Assembly (NCBI RefSeq): GCF_016862315.1
Contig: NZ_BOMS01000049.1
Location: 62,001-126,000 of the forward strand
From: Actinoplanes palleronii
GTDB lineage: Bacteria > Actinomycetota > Actinomycetes > Mycobacteriales > Micromonosporaceae
Reading direction: 5' to 3'
DNA length: 64,000 nucleotides
Every line of letters begins with the position of its first letter. Positions within the stretch are counted from its first letter, which is position 1. Below, in pieces: positions 7,798 through 16,160 of the stretch. The position numbers and the translations under genes were made by a program. The notes below the pieces were generated by a model, which saw only the letters and a program-made list of their open reading frames with translations, made no database searches and was not told the DNA's origin.

Positions 7798-8864
7798 ACC
7801 TGGTCCCCGCCCCGGAACAGGCTTCTTTCGCGGCCGCGCTGCATGACCTGTTGTCCGCGGCCGAGGTGCCGGCGGCCGCGGACAGGTGGGCCGATGGGGA
7901 TCACGGGCCGGGCCGGCGGGTGTGGGAACGGCTGGCCGGGGCGGGGGTCACCGGGCTCGCTGTGCCGGAGCGGTGGGGTGGACTCGACGCCGGACCGGCC
8001 GACCTGGTCATCGCCGCCGAAGAGCTGGGGCACCACGCGGTGCCGGGGCCGGTGGCCGAGACTCTCGCCGCCGTGCCTGTCCTGCTGGCCGGGCTCAGCA
8101 AATCCGACGGGCGGCCCGCGTTGGCCGGCGGGCGGCTGCCCTCGATGGACCGTCTTGGCGAGACCGACGGGCGGCTGCCCTTGATGGCCGGTCTCGACGA
8201 GCCCGGCAGGTGGCTGCGCGCGCTGGCCGAGGGGAGGATCTTGGGCACGCTTGCCGCGCCGCCGTGGCTGCCGTATGCGGTCGATGCGGACGCTGCGGGC
8301 GTGGTGCTTTTCGCGGATCGGGGCGCGATCGGCGCGGGCCGGATCGGGGCGGCTCGCTGCTCGCTCGACCGCACGCGGCGGCTGTTCGAGGTGGTTCCGG
8401 CCGGACCGCTGGAAGCGTGCCCCGCAGTCGGCCGGGCCCTCGACCTCGGCGCGCTGGTCTGTGCCGCGCAGCTGCTCGGCGCCGGGCGGGCCTTGCTCGA
8501 GGTGGCGGTGGCGCACGCTCGCAGCCGGGCCCAGTTCGGCGGGCCGATCGGACGGTTCCAGGCGGTGCGGCATCGGCTGGCCGATGTTGCGGTCGGGCTC
8601 GAATTCGCGCGGCCGCTGCTCTACGCGGCTGCGGTGACCGTCGCGCCCCGGGACGTCTCGGCCGCGAAGGTGGCCTGCTCGGACGCCGCGAACCGGGCCG
8701 CCCGCGCGGCGCTGCAGGTGCACGGCGCGATCGGCTACACCCAGGAGCACGGCCTCGGCCGCTGGCTGACAAAGGTGCGCGCGCTGAGCCTGTCCTGGGG
8801 CACCCCGGCCGACCACCGGGCGCGTGTGCTGGCAGAGCTGGCCAAGGAGGACGGATGGAACTGA
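7794..8864 (+). CDS. fadE32: FadE32-like acyl-CoA dehydrogenase beta subunit
   Basis: A 356-residue acyl-CoA dehydrogenase-fold protein whose ATG forms an ATGA overlap with fadE31. The C-terminus LQVHGAIGYTQEHGLGRWLTK replaces the NEIQR flavin motif, as in the beta subunits of alpha2-beta2 steroid ACADs. It keeps the middle helix AHARSRAQFGGPIGRFQAV. It is longer than M. tuberculosis FadE32 (about 319). Part of the excess is a 13-residue near-duplication (GRLPSMDRLGET / GRLPLMAGLDEP, residues about 113-138) encoded by a 39-bp tandem repeat. Probably forms a complex with FadE31. Confidence 0.85.
   Translation: MNLVPAPEQASFAAALHDLLSAAEVPAAADRWADGDHGPGRRVWERLAGAGVTGLAVPERWGGLDAGPADLVIAAEELGHHAVPGPVAETLAAVPVLLAGLSKSDGRPALAGGRLPSMDRLGETDGRLPLMAGLDEPGRWLRALAEGRILGTLAAPPWLPYAVDADAAGVVLFADRGAIGAGRIGAARCSLDRTRRLFEVVPAGPLEACPAVGRALDLGALVCAAQLLGAGRALLEVAVAHARSRAQFGGPIGRFQAVRHRLADVAVGLEFARPLLYAAAVTVAPRDVSAAKVACSDAANRAARAALQVHGAIGYTQEHGLGRWLTKVRALSLSWGTPADHRARVLAELAKEDGWN
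8127..8204 (+). repeat. 39-bp in-frame tandem repeat inside fadE32
   Basis: Two near-identical 39-bp units start at 8127 and 8166 (GGGCGGCTGCCCT then TGATGG or CGATGG). Each adds 13 residues to the loop region of the FadE32-like protein. A weaker third copy begins near 8106. Confidence 0.7.
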
Positions 8865-9841
8865 GTGACGAACATCGGGCGCTTCGTGACGCCGTGCGGG
8901 GACTGCTCGCCGCGCGCCCCGATCCGCTGTGGCCACGACTCTGCAAGGAGATCGGCGTTGCCGGGCTGGCGGTGCCCGAGCAGCACGGTGGCGCCGGTGC
9001 CACCCTGCTGGAGTCCCAGGTCGTGCTGGCCGAGTTGGGGCGGCAGCTCACCCCGTCGCCGATGCTCGGCAGCGCGGTCCTGGCCACCCAGGCGCTGCTG
9101 CGCGCCGGCGCCACTGACCTGCTGCCGTCGTTGTGCGCCGGTGAGCGGGTGGCGGCACTGCTGCTCCTCGGCGATCACGCGGTTTCCGAAGGGGGACGGC
9201 TGACCGGCGAGGCCCGCCAGGTGCTCGACGCCGAGACGGCCGACGTCCTGCTGGTAGCAACCGGGGACGCGCTCTGGGAGGTGGCGGCCGCGGACGTCAC
9301 CGTGCAGCAGTGCGATCTGCTCGACCCCACCCGGCCGCTGGCCGTGGTGCGTTTGGACGACGCGCCTGCCCGGCGGCTGGGTGGCGACGCCGGGTTGCTG
9401 CCCTGGCTGCGCGATCTGGGCTGCGTGGCGTTGAGTGCCGAGCAGATCGGCGCCGCGGCCCGGGCTTTCGAGCTGACCCACGATTTTGTACGCCAACGGG
9501 TGCAGTTCGGTCGTACCATCGGGTCTTTCCAAGTGATCCAGCACCGCCTGGCCGAGGCGTACCTGAGGCTGGAAACCGCGACCACCGCATCCTGGACCGC
9601 CGCCGAAGCCCTGACCACCGGCTCTCCCGAGGCCCCGACGCTCGCCGCGATGGCCAAGGTGCACTGCTCGGAGGCGCTGCAGGCGATCGTCGCCGAGATG
9701 ATCCAGATGCACGGTGGCATCGCGATCACCTGGGAGCACGACGCGCACCGCTACCTGCGCCGCGCCTACGCCGACGCGCAGCTCTTCGGTGCGCCGTCCG
9801 TCCACCTCGACCGCCTGTCCGGCACGCTGCTGCCCACCTGA
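8855..9841 (+). CDS. ipdE2: IpdE2 (FadE33) acyl-CoA dehydrogenase beta subunit
   Basis: A 328-residue protein beginning MELSDEHRALRDAVRGLLAA; the ATG overlaps fadE32 by 10 bp. It has the acyl-CoA dehydrogenase helical core (AFELTHDFVRQRVQFGRTIGSFQVIQHRLAE) and the C-terminal MHGGIAITWEHDAHRYLRRA seen in beta subunits, without the NEIQR motif. In mycobacteria IpdE2 (FadE33) pairs with IpdE1 (FadE30), encoded divergently, to dehydrogenate 5-hydroxy-HIP-CoA. Length and gene order fit. It is the last gene of the fadD3 operon. Confidence 0.87.
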   Translation: MELSDEHRALRDAVRGLLAARPDPLWPRLCKEIGVAGLAVPEQHGGAGATLLESQVVLAELGRQLTPSPMLGSAVLATQALLRAGATDLLPSLCAGERVAALLLLGDHAVSEGGRLTGEARQVLDAETADVLLVATGDALWEVAAADVTVQQCDLLDPTRPLAVVRLDDAPARRLGGDAGLLPWLRDLGCVALSAEQIGAAARAFELTHDFVRQRVQFGRTIGSFQVIQHRLAEAYLRLETATTASWTAAEALTTGSPEAPTLAAMAKVHCSEALQAIVAEMIQMHGGIAITWEHDAHRYLRRAYADAQLFGAPSVHLDRLSGTLLPT

Positions 9842-9868
9842 CTCGCCCGCGGGGCATACGATCCTTCG

Positions 9869-10180
9869 ATGGAAGAGCCCGATCGGCCGCCAAAGGCCCG
9901 GTCCATGGTCGGACTGGGTGTCGCCTTCGCTCTGCTGCTGGTGCCGGCCGGTGGCGTTGCCCTGTTCGCTCTGGTGGTCAGCGCCTTCGAGGTCGGCAGC
10001 CGGTTCCTGGCGCTGCTCGCGGCGCTGGTTGCGGGCGCGGGTGTGGTCTGCGGTGTGCTGGCGTTGGCGGCCGGTTCCAGCGGAAAGGCGGAACGCGCCC
10101 GGCAGCTGATGACCACCGACTTCCTGATCACCTTGGGCGCTGTCGTCGGCGCGATGCTCATCCCGACGCACGGCGAGTAG
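9869..10180 (+). CDS. Small three-helix membrane protein, unknown
   Basis: A 103-residue protein with an acidic/basic N-terminus (MEEPDRPPKARS) and three hydrophobic segments at roughly residues 13-37, 43-67 and 82-98. No family recognised. It starts 27 bp after ipdE2 and could be co-transcribed, but nothing links it to steroid metabolism. A membrane location is the only supported statement. Confidence 0.6.
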   Translation: MEEPDRPPKARSMVGLGVAFALLLVPAGGVALFALVVSAFEVGSRFLALLAALVAGAGVVCGVLALAAGSSGKAERARQLMTTDFLITLGAVVGAMLIPTHGE

Positions 10181-10223
10181 AGTCGTTTGGTCCTGCGCGG
10201 CACTGACCACTAAGTTGACCGCC

Positions 10224-11021
10224 GTGAATGGTCAACACGGGGGTTTCGTGCCGCAGGCGTCCGACGGCACACAGAGCAGCGAGCCGCAGCCCTACCCGGC
10301 ACAGCCCTACGCGGCGCAGCCCGCGGCACCGCAGGCTTACCCGGGCCAGCCGGGTCCGACGCAGCCCGGAACGCCGCAGGCTTACCCGGCGCAGGCTTAC
10401 CCGGCGCAGCCGGGTCCGATGCAGCCGGGACCGGTGCAGGCCGGGCCGCCGCAGGTCGGACCGGTGCCTGATCCGGGTGTGCAGTTCGGACAGCCCTGGC
10501 CTGACTCGGCGGAACGGTCCCCCAGCAAGCCGCCGCGCAGCCCGCGCAGCCCGCGCACCGTCTGGGGCACGATCAAGACGCTGATCGGGGTCGGCATCGT
10601 CGTGGCGTTCGCGGGTGGCGTGTTCTACACCCACGTCATCGACCCCGATCGCGACGACGCCGGCAACGTGCGGGGGGATCGGTCGATCACCTATGCCGAT
10701 GTCCGGGTCGGCGACTGCGCCAAGCTGAACCCGTTCATCCGCCAGGACAGCAACGTCGACGTGACACCGTGTACGAGTACGCACAACGCCGAGGTCGTCG
10801 CGCGCCACACCATGCCGAAGGGTGACTGGCCGGGCGAGGACGCAGTCGACAAGACCGCGACGACCGAGTGCTCGAAGCAGCTGGAGTCCTACGCGGGCAA
10901 ATCCGCCGACGTCGAGCCGATCTTCGCGGTACCCACCGAGTCGACCTGGAGCCGCGACCGCGACATCGTCTGCTTCGCCTATCGTTCCGGCGGCGGCCTC
11001 ACCAAGTCGCTGCGCAAGTGA
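10224..11021 (+). CDS. Membrane-anchored septum-formation-family protein with Pro/Gln-rich tail
   Basis: About 265 residues. An N-terminal cytoplasmic region of about 110 residues is built of repeated (A/G)QPxxPQAYPxQP-type segments. One transmembrane helix follows (VWGTIKTLIGVGIVVAFAGGVFYTHVI), then an extracytoplasmic domain with four cysteines (VGDCAKLNPF, DVTPCTSTHNAEVV, TTECSKQL, DIVCFAYR). This domain resembles the Septum_form family of actinobacterial surface proteins. The start is uncertain: GTG 10224 is used, TTG 10215 is possible, and neither has a good ribosome-binding site. Role not known beyond the family name. Confidence 0.72.
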   Translation: MNGQHGGFVPQASDGTQSSEPQPYPAQPYAAQPAAPQAYPGQPGPTQPGTPQAYPAQAYPAQPGPMQPGPVQAGPPQVGPVPDPGVQFGQPWPDSAERSPSKPPRSPRSPRTVWGTIKTLIGVGIVVAFAGGVFYTHVIDPDRDDAGNVRGDRSITYADVRVGDCAKLNPFIRQDSNVDVTPCTSTHNAEVVARHTMPKGDWPGEDAVDKTATTECSKQLESYAGKSADVEPIFAVPTESTWSRDRDIVCFAYRSGGGLTKSLRK

Positions 11022-11113
11022 GCGGCCCGCGCTGATCGGATCCGGTCAGCGTGCCCCCGCGGCTTCTGACCGTGCGAAGTCAGCGTCAGCTCCACAGGTT
11101 CGACCGCGCCGAC

Positions 11114-11258
11114 CGCTGCGTGGGGACTTTCGGCGCGCTCCGCACCACAACTTCACACACACCGCTGCCTCGGCCGCTGCGTGGGGACTATCGGCGCGCC
11201 CCGCACCACAACTTCACACACACCGCTGCCTCGGCCGCTGCGTGGGGACTTTCGGTGC
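11114..11258. repeat. 61-bp tandem repeat, 2.4 copies (family A)
   Basis: Units begin at 11114, 11175 and 11236, each opening CGCTGCGTGGGGACT, exact period 61 bp, with few mismatches. They fill the 252-bp gap between the septum-family gene and the hsaB stop codon. The first 30 bp of each unit also match the repeat at 36096-36240, which has the same 61-bp period. No coding potential seen. Confidence 0.85.
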
Positions 11259-11273
11259 GTGGCGGGCCGCTGC

Positions 11274-12035
11274 TCAGATCCAGTCGGTGTGGCGGGGCCA
11301 GGCCAGCAGGGTGTCGACCACCTCGGTGGTGGCCGACGGCGGTGGGGGCGCGGCGGTGCGGTACCGGCCCTGGAAGAACAGCAGCGGCCCGCCGTCGCGG
11401 CACTCGCCGAGGGTGAGCACCCGGCCTACCACGATCACGTGGTCGCCACCCGGGTGCACTGCCTCGACCCGGCACTCGGCCCAGGTCAGCGCGTCGCGCA
11501 GGATCGGCATGCCGCCCGGTGACGGGGTCCACGCGACCCCGTCGAACTTGTCCGGACGGCTCGTGCCGAACGCGCGGGACAACTCGTGGTGGTCCTCGCC
11601 GAGCACGTTGACGCAGAACAGCCCGGTGTCCTGGATCCGCTGCCACGTCTGCGAACCGGCCTGCGGGCAGAACAGCACCAACGGCGGATCCAACGACAGC
11701 GGCACAAAAGCCTGACACGCAAAACCAGCCGGAAAAGCCGGGCCACCGGCCAAAGCCGCACCACCAGCCGACGCCCGGCCACCCGACAAAGCCGCACCAC
11801 CAGGCGCCCGACCACCCAAAGACGCCGGGCCGCCAGCCGACCCCAGACCACCCGACGACGCCGGGCCGCCGGACGACGCCGGGCCGCCGGACGACGCCGG
11901 GCCGCCGGACGACGCGGGGCCGGCGGATGACGCGGGGCCGGCGGATGACGCCGTCGTGACGACGGTGACGCCGGTGCAGAAGTGGCCGAACACCCGGCGG
12001 AACTCGCGCGCGTCCACCCCCACCGCGACGGTCAC
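11274..12035 (-). CDS. hsaB: HsaB flavin reductase with a large repeat insertion
   Basis: Reductase component of the HsaAB 3-HSA monooxygenase, supplying FMNH2 or FADH2 to HsaA. The flavin-reductase fold is recognisable: FRRVFGHFCTGVTVVTT, then FACQAFVPLSLDPPLVLFCP, GLFCVNVLGEDHHELSRAF and DHVIVVGRVLTLGE. M. tuberculosis HsaB has 187 residues; this one has 253. The excess is a low-complexity Ala/Gly/Ser/Pro insert (about residues 29-102) placed exactly where the short beta-turn before GFACQ normally lies. The GTG at 12035 overlaps the hsaC stop as GTGA, so it is the last gene of hsaADCB. Whether the inserted loop tolerates folding is unknown; the frame is intact. Confidence 0.9.
   Translation of the reverse strand: MTVAVGVDAREFRRVFGHFCTGVTVVTTASSAGPASSAGPASSGGPASSGGPASSGGPASSGGLGSAGGPASLGGRAPGGAALSGGRASAGGAALAGGPAFPAGFACQAFVPLSLDPPLVLFCPQAGSQTWQRIQDTGLFCVNVLGEDHHELSRAFGTSRPDKFDGVAWTPSPGGMPILRDALTWAECRVEAVHPGGDHVIVVGRVLTLGECRDGGPLLFFQGRYRTAAPPPPSATTEVVDTLLAWPRHTDWI
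11730..11951 (-). repeat. 18-bp minisatellite expanding hsaB
   Basis: The right part (about 11846-11951) is a clean array of 18-bp units encoding GGPASS. The left part is degenerate, encoding GGRA/GGAALAGG variants. All changes are in frame, so the reading frame of hsaB survives. The array adds about 70 residues. Confidence 0.85.
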
Positions 12036-12937
12036 CCGTGGCCGCCCGCGGCGAACCGATGGCCCCACACGCTGTGCGCGGTGGTCTGCCGGGCCACCCA
12101 CGTGTCGTCGTCGACGGTGAGCCCGGCCGTGCCGTATTCGATGTCGAAGCCGCTCGGTGTGCGTACGTAAAAAGAAATCATGTTGTCGTTGGCGTGCCGG
12201 CCGAGCGTGGAAATCATCGGGGCCTTGTGCCGCGCGCAGCGGTCGATCGCCCGGCCCACGTCGTCGATCGACGCCGTCTCGGTCATCAGGTGCACGAGGC
12301 CGCTGGGCGCGGGGATCGGGGCGAGCGCGACACTGTGGTGCCGCGGCCCGCAGCCGAGGAACCGCATCCACAACGGTTTGTCGCTGGGCGGCAGCCCGAT
12401 GGTCTCCGGGATCAGCCGCATCGAGTCGCGCAGCCGGAACCCGAGCACCTCGGTCCAGAACCGCAGCCCGGCCTCGTCGTCGAAGGACGGCAGCACCACG
12501 TGCCCCATCCCCTGCGCACCGGTCACGAAGCTGGTCCCGTAGCGGCTGAGTGCCGGCCGGGTGTCGAGGGCCGCGCCACAGAAGAACTCGAGCCGGTTGC
12601 CGGCCGGATCGTCCACGCTGATCATGCGATCCACCCGCCGGGCGGCGAGCTCGTCGTCGCCGGCCGCCTTGAAGCCGACGCCGGCCGCCTCCAGGACCCC
12701 CACCAACATCCCGAGCGCAGCAGGTGACGCCAACTCCCAACCACTCGCGGCGAGCCGGTCCCGCTCGCCGGGCACCACCACGATCCGCGCGGGCAGGTCG
12801 TCCATCCGCAGGTAGACCGCAGACGCGTCGGGTCCGCGCCCCTCGACCATGCCGAGCACCGTGACACCGAACTCCCGCCACGCGGGCACGTCGGTGGCCT
12901 CGACCCGCAGGTAGCCGAGCGATCGAATGAGGCTCAC
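12032..12937 (-). CDS. hsaC: HsaC iron-dependent extradiol dioxygenase
   Basis: A 301-residue two-domain type I extradiol dioxygenase that cleaves the A-ring catechol 3,4-DHSA to 4,9-DSHA. The Fe(II) triad is placed as His146 (GMGHVVLPS), His216 (LVHLMTE) and Glu267 (GFDIEYG). The spacing matches my memory of His145/His215/Glu266 in the M. tuberculosis enzyme. The GTG start at 12937 forms a GTGA overlap with hsaD, and the stop overlaps hsaB. Order hsaA-D-C-B is conserved with mycobacteria. KstR box upstream of hsaA is the likely control. Confidence 0.95.
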   Translation of the reverse strand: MSLIRSLGYLRVEATDVPAWREFGVTVLGMVEGRGPDASAVYLRMDDLPARIVVVPGERDRLAASGWELASPAALGMLVGVLEAAGVGFKAAGDDELAARRVDRMISVDDPAGNRLEFFCGAALDTRPALSRYGTSFVTGAQGMGHVVLPSFDDEAGLRFWTEVLGFRLRDSMRLIPETIGLPPSDKPLWMRFLGCGPRHHSVALAPIPAPSGLVHLMTETASIDDVGRAIDRCARHKAPMISTLGRHANDNMISFYVRTPSGFDIEYGTAGLTVDDDTWVARQTTAHSVWGHRFAAGGHG

Positions 12938-13746
12938 TGCCGCTCCCCCTCCAAGAAATCGAACGCCAGGCGATGGAACTCGTCGAACTTCTCCAAGTGC
13001 GCCCAGTGCCCGCAGCCGCCGAAGACGTGCAGCCGGCAGCGGCGGATCAGCTTCAGTGCGACGAGCGCGCCGTCGAGCGGGTTGACCCGGTCCTCGCGGC
13101 CCCACACCAGCAGCACCTCGTTGCGCAGCCGGTGCGCGTCGCGCCAGAGCAGGCCCTCCTCGAAGGACGCGCGGTCGGTGAAGGAGGCCCCCATCGCGCG
13201 CATGGCCTGCAGCGCCGCGGGGGTGGAGGCGGCGGCGAACCGCTCGTCGATCAACTCATCGGTGATCAATTTAGGATCGACCACGAGGGTACAAAGGAAA
13301 GCCGCCAACCGTTCCCGGCTGGGCCCGGCCCCGAACGCGCCCAGCCGCTTGACCCCCTCGGTCGGGTCGGCGGCGAACACGTTGAGGCTGAGCCCGCCCG
13401 GCCCCATCAGCAGCAGCTTCCCGGCTCGGGCCGGGTGCCGCAGCGCGAACCGCACGGCGGTGCCCCCGCCGAGCGAGTTGCCGAGCAGGTCCACCCGGTC
13501 GAGCCCGAGCTCGTCGAGCAGCCCCGCGAGCGCGTCGGCGGCGTGCGTGAAGTAGTGCCCGGTCAGCTCGCCGAGCTCGGACCCGCCATAGCCCGGCTGG
13601 TCGACCGCGAGGGTGTCGAAGCGTTTGGCGAAGACCGGGACCGACCGCCCGAAGTTGCTCATCGCCGACGCGCCCGGCCCGCCGCCGTGCAGCAGCACCA
13701 GCGGGGGCGCGCCGGGTGACCCGGCTCGGTGGAACGCGAGAGTCAT
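12934..13746 (-). CDS. hsaD: HsaD C-C bond hydrolase
   Basis: A 270-residue alpha/beta hydrolase of the meta-cleavage product hydrolase family. It splits 4,9-DSHA into HIP (DOHNAA) and 2-hydroxyhexa-2,4-dienoate. The nucleophile elbow GNSLGGG gives Ser91; Asp219 (GREDRVNPLDG) and His247 (GGCGHWAHLEKF) complete the triad; the oxyanion motif HGGGPGASAMSNF is intact. It lies 7 bp downstream of hsaA and overlaps hsaC. An ATG start at 13746 gives the family length. Confidence 0.95.
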   Translation of the reverse strand: MTLAFHRAGSPGAPPLVLLHGGGPGASAMSNFGRSVPVFAKRFDTLAVDQPGYGGSELGELTGHYFTHAADALAGLLDELGLDRVDLLGNSLGGGTAVRFALRHPARAGKLLLMGPGGLSLNVFAADPTEGVKRLGAFGAGPSRERLAAFLCTLVVDPKLITDELIDERFAAASTPAALQAMRAMGASFTDRASFEEGLLWRDAHRLRNEVLLVWGREDRVNPLDGALVALKLIRRCRLHVFGGCGHWAHLEKFDEFHRLAFDFLEGERQ

Positions 13747-13753
13747 GGCCGCC

Positions 13754-14926
13754 TCACATCATCGCGTCGGCGACGGAGAGGCCGAACTCGCCGCGGCCGT
13801 ACATGGACAGGGCTCGTTCCGGGTCGTTGATCGCGTGCACCCGGCCGGCGTGCGCGTCACGCCAATACCGCTGCATCGGGTGGCTGGAGTAGATCGCCCG
13901 GCCGCCGGAATTCTCGAACAGCCGGTCGACGGCCTGGATCGCCAGCTCGGTGCCGCGCACCTGGTCGCGGCGCACCCGCAGGCGCAGCCGGGCCGGCAGC
14001 TTCTCCCCCGCGCTGGCGAGCGTCATCAGCTCGGTCATGTCGGCGGTCAGGGCCAGCCAGGCGGCGTCCAGGTCGGCGGCCGCCCGGGCCACCCGCACCT
14101 GCGAATACGGATCCTCGGCGGCGCGCACCCCGGCATACGCCGCGCGGACCCGTTCGCGCATGTAGCTGACGTGCGCGTCATACGCCCCGGTGGCCATGCC
14201 GATGATCGGGGTGGTGATCGTGTACGGGAAGATCGACCCGTACGGGATCCGGTAGAGCGGCGCGGTGTTCAGCTCCTGGCCGGGGCAGACGCAGCGGGCG
14301 GTGTCACCGAAGCTCAACGACCGATACGCCGGGACGAACGCGTCGGCCACCACGATGTCGTTGCTGCCGGTGCCGCGCAGCCCGACGGTGTGCCAGACGT
14401 CCTCGACGGTGTAGTCGTCGGCCGGCAACAGGAACGTGCGGAAGTCGGCCGGCGTCTCGCCCTCGCCGGGCACGATGCCACCGAGGAGCACCCAGCTCGC
14501 GTGCTCGCAGCCGGAGGAGAAGCTCCAGCGGCCACTCACCCGATATCCCCCGTCGACCGCGATGATCCGGCCGGTCGGCGCGTACGACGAGGACATCAGC
14601 GTGCCCGGGTCGTCGCCCCAGACGTCCTGCTGGGCCTGGTCGGGGAAGAGCGCCAGCTGCCAGTTGTGCACCCCGATCACCGAGGCGACCCAGCCGGTGG
14701 ACCCGCAGGCGGCAGCGATGTCGCGCACGCAGCCGAAGAACGTCACCGGATCGGCCTGATAGCCGCCGAACCGGGCCGGCTGCAGCAGCCGGAAGAAGCC
14801 GGTGGCGGCGAGTGACTTGATGCTCTCGGTGGAGATCGTCCGGCGGTCCTCCGCCTCCTGGGCTCGGTCGCGCAGGACCGGCACCAGCTCCTGAACCCCG
14901 CGTGCGACGGCGATGGCGCCCTGCAT
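13754..14926 (-). CDS. hsaA: HsaA flavin-dependent 3-HSA hydroxylase
   Basis: A 390-residue group-D flavoprotein monooxygenase (acyl-CoA dehydrogenase fold) that hydroxylates 3-HSA to the catechol 3,4-DHSA using reduced flavin from HsaB. Recognisable stretches are FFRLLQPARFGGYQADPVTFF, GRWSFSSGCEHASWVLLGG, VGLRGTGSNDIVV and the C-terminal SGGRAIYSSHPMQRYWRDAHAG. ATG 14926 has AGAGGGG seven bases upstream; alternatives at 14941 and 14962 are less likely. It diverges from kshA with a perfect KstR box between them. Confidence 0.95.
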   Translation of the reverse strand: MQGAIAVARGVQELVPVLRDRAQEAEDRRTISTESIKSLAATGFFRLLQPARFGGYQADPVTFFGCVRDIAAACGSTGWVASVIGVHNWQLALFPDQAQQDVWGDDPGTLMSSSYAPTGRIIAVDGGYRVSGRWSFSSGCEHASWVLLGGIVPGEGETPADFRTFLLPADDYTVEDVWHTVGLRGTGSNDIVVADAFVPAYRSLSFGDTARCVCPGQELNTAPLYRIPYGSIFPYTITTPIIGMATGAYDAHVSYMRERVRAAYAGVRAAEDPYSQVRVARAAADLDAAWLALTADMTELMTLASAGEKLPARLRLRVRRDQVRGTELAIQAVDRLFENSGGRAIYSSHPMQRYWRDAHAGRVHAINDPERALSMYGRGEFGLSVADAMM

Positions 14927-14974
14927 GAGATCCCCTCTCATCGGCCTGGCTCGCGCACTCAACGGTCCCTATAC

Positions 14975-14988
14975 TAGAACACGTTCTA
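14975..14988. promoter_or_regulatory. KstR operator between hsaA and kshA
   Basis: TAGAACACGTTCTA is a perfect 14-bp palindrome and an exact match to the published KstR consensus TnnAACnnGTTnnA. It lies 48 bp upstream of hsaA and 38 bp upstream of kshA, so one repressor site can serve both divergent operons. kstR itself is at 30853. Confidence 0.92.
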
Positions 14989-15026
14989 CCTGACGGGCTA
15001 CCGCCCCGAGAGCTGGGGAGCGCAAG

Positions 15027-16160
15027 ATGACCGACGGCGCGACAGCACGCACGATCGACACCGGGGTGCCGCCGCTCAGGTTCGCCCGCGGCTGGCACTG
15101 CCTGGGTCTGGCCGACTCGTTCCGCGACGGTGCGCCGCACGCGATCGAGGCGTTCGGCACCAAGCTGGTGGTCTTCGCCGACTCGGCGGGCGCCCTGCAC
15201 GTGCTCGACGGGTATTGCCGGCACATGGGCGGCGACCTGACGATGGGCACGGTCAAGGGCGACGAGATCGCCTGCCCGTTCCACGACTGGCGCTGGCACG
15301 GCGACGGCCGCTGCGCCGCGGTGCCCTACGCGCGCCGGGTTCCGCTGCGCGCCCGCACCCGCTCCTGGCAGACCCTGGAGCAGAACAGGCAGTTGTTCAT
15401 CTGGCACGACCCGCAGGGCGCCCCGCCACCGCCCGAGGTCACCATCCCGCGGATCGAGGGCGCGTTCTCCGACGAGTGGAGCACCTGGACCTGGGATTCG
15501 ATCCGGATCGACGGCGCCAACTGCCGCGAGGTGATCGACAACGTGGTCGACATGGCGCACTTCTTCTACATCCACTTCGCGTTCCCGACGCTCTTCAAGA
15601 ACGTGCTGGAGGGTCACGTGGCGGCGCAGTTCCTGCAGACCCGGCCCCGGCCGGACGTGCCGGTCACCGCGCGGCAGTCCGGCGACGCGACGCTGCGCTC
15701 CGAGGCGGCCTATCACGGCCCGTCCTACATGATCGACTACCTGTTCAACGACTACCGCGGCTTCAACGTCGAGTCGGTGCTGATCAACTGCCACTACCCG
15801 GTCACGCCGACGTCGTTCGTCCTGCAGTGGGGTGTGATCGTCAAGCGGCTGCCCGGCCTCACCACCGAGCAGGCTGCCCGGGCCGCGACGAAGTTCGCCA
15901 AGAGCATCGGGATCGGCTTCGAGCAGGACGTGGAGATCTGGAAGAACAAGAGCCGCGTCGACAACCCGCTGCTCTGCGCCGAGGACGGCCCGGTCTACCA
16001 GCTCCGGCGGTGGTATGAGCAGTTCTACGTCGACACCGAGGACGTCACCGAGGACATGGTGGCCCGCTACGAGTTCGAGGTCGACACCACCCGCGCCGTC
16101 GAGACCTGGACCGCCGAGGTGCAGGCCAACCTGCAACGGCAGGCCGGGTCGGCGCCGTGA
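15027..16160 (+). CDS. kshA: KshA 3-ketosteroid 9-alpha-hydroxylase oxygenase
   Basis: A 377-residue Rieske non-haem iron oxygenase. The Rieske ligands are Cys64 and His66 (YCRHMGGD) and Cys83 and His86 (CPFHDW). The catalytic iron site is in DNVVDMAHFFYIHF, His178 and His183. KshA 9-alpha-hydroxylates androstenedione-type substrates and, with KstD, triggers B-ring opening. ATG 15027 follows GGGGAGCGCAAG. The gene is the first of kshA-small protein-kshB with a GTGA overlap, so oxygenase and reductase are co-transcribed here; in M. tuberculosis they lie apart. Confidence 0.95.
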   Translation: MTDGATARTIDTGVPPLRFARGWHCLGLADSFRDGAPHAIEAFGTKLVVFADSAGALHVLDGYCRHMGGDLTMGTVKGDEIACPFHDWRWHGDGRCAAVPYARRVPLRARTRSWQTLEQNRQLFIWHDPQGAPPPPEVTIPRIEGAFSDEWSTWTWDSIRIDGANCREVIDNVVDMAHFFYIHFAFPTLFKNVLEGHVAAQFLQTRPRPDVPVTARQSGDATLRSEAAYHGPSYMIDYLFNDYRGFNVESVLINCHYPVTPTSFVLQWGVIVKRLPGLTTEQAARAATKFAKSIGIGFEQDVEIWKNKSRVDNPLLCAEDGPVYQLRRWYEQFYVDTEDVTEDMVARYEFEVDTTRAVETWTAEVQANLQRQAGSAP

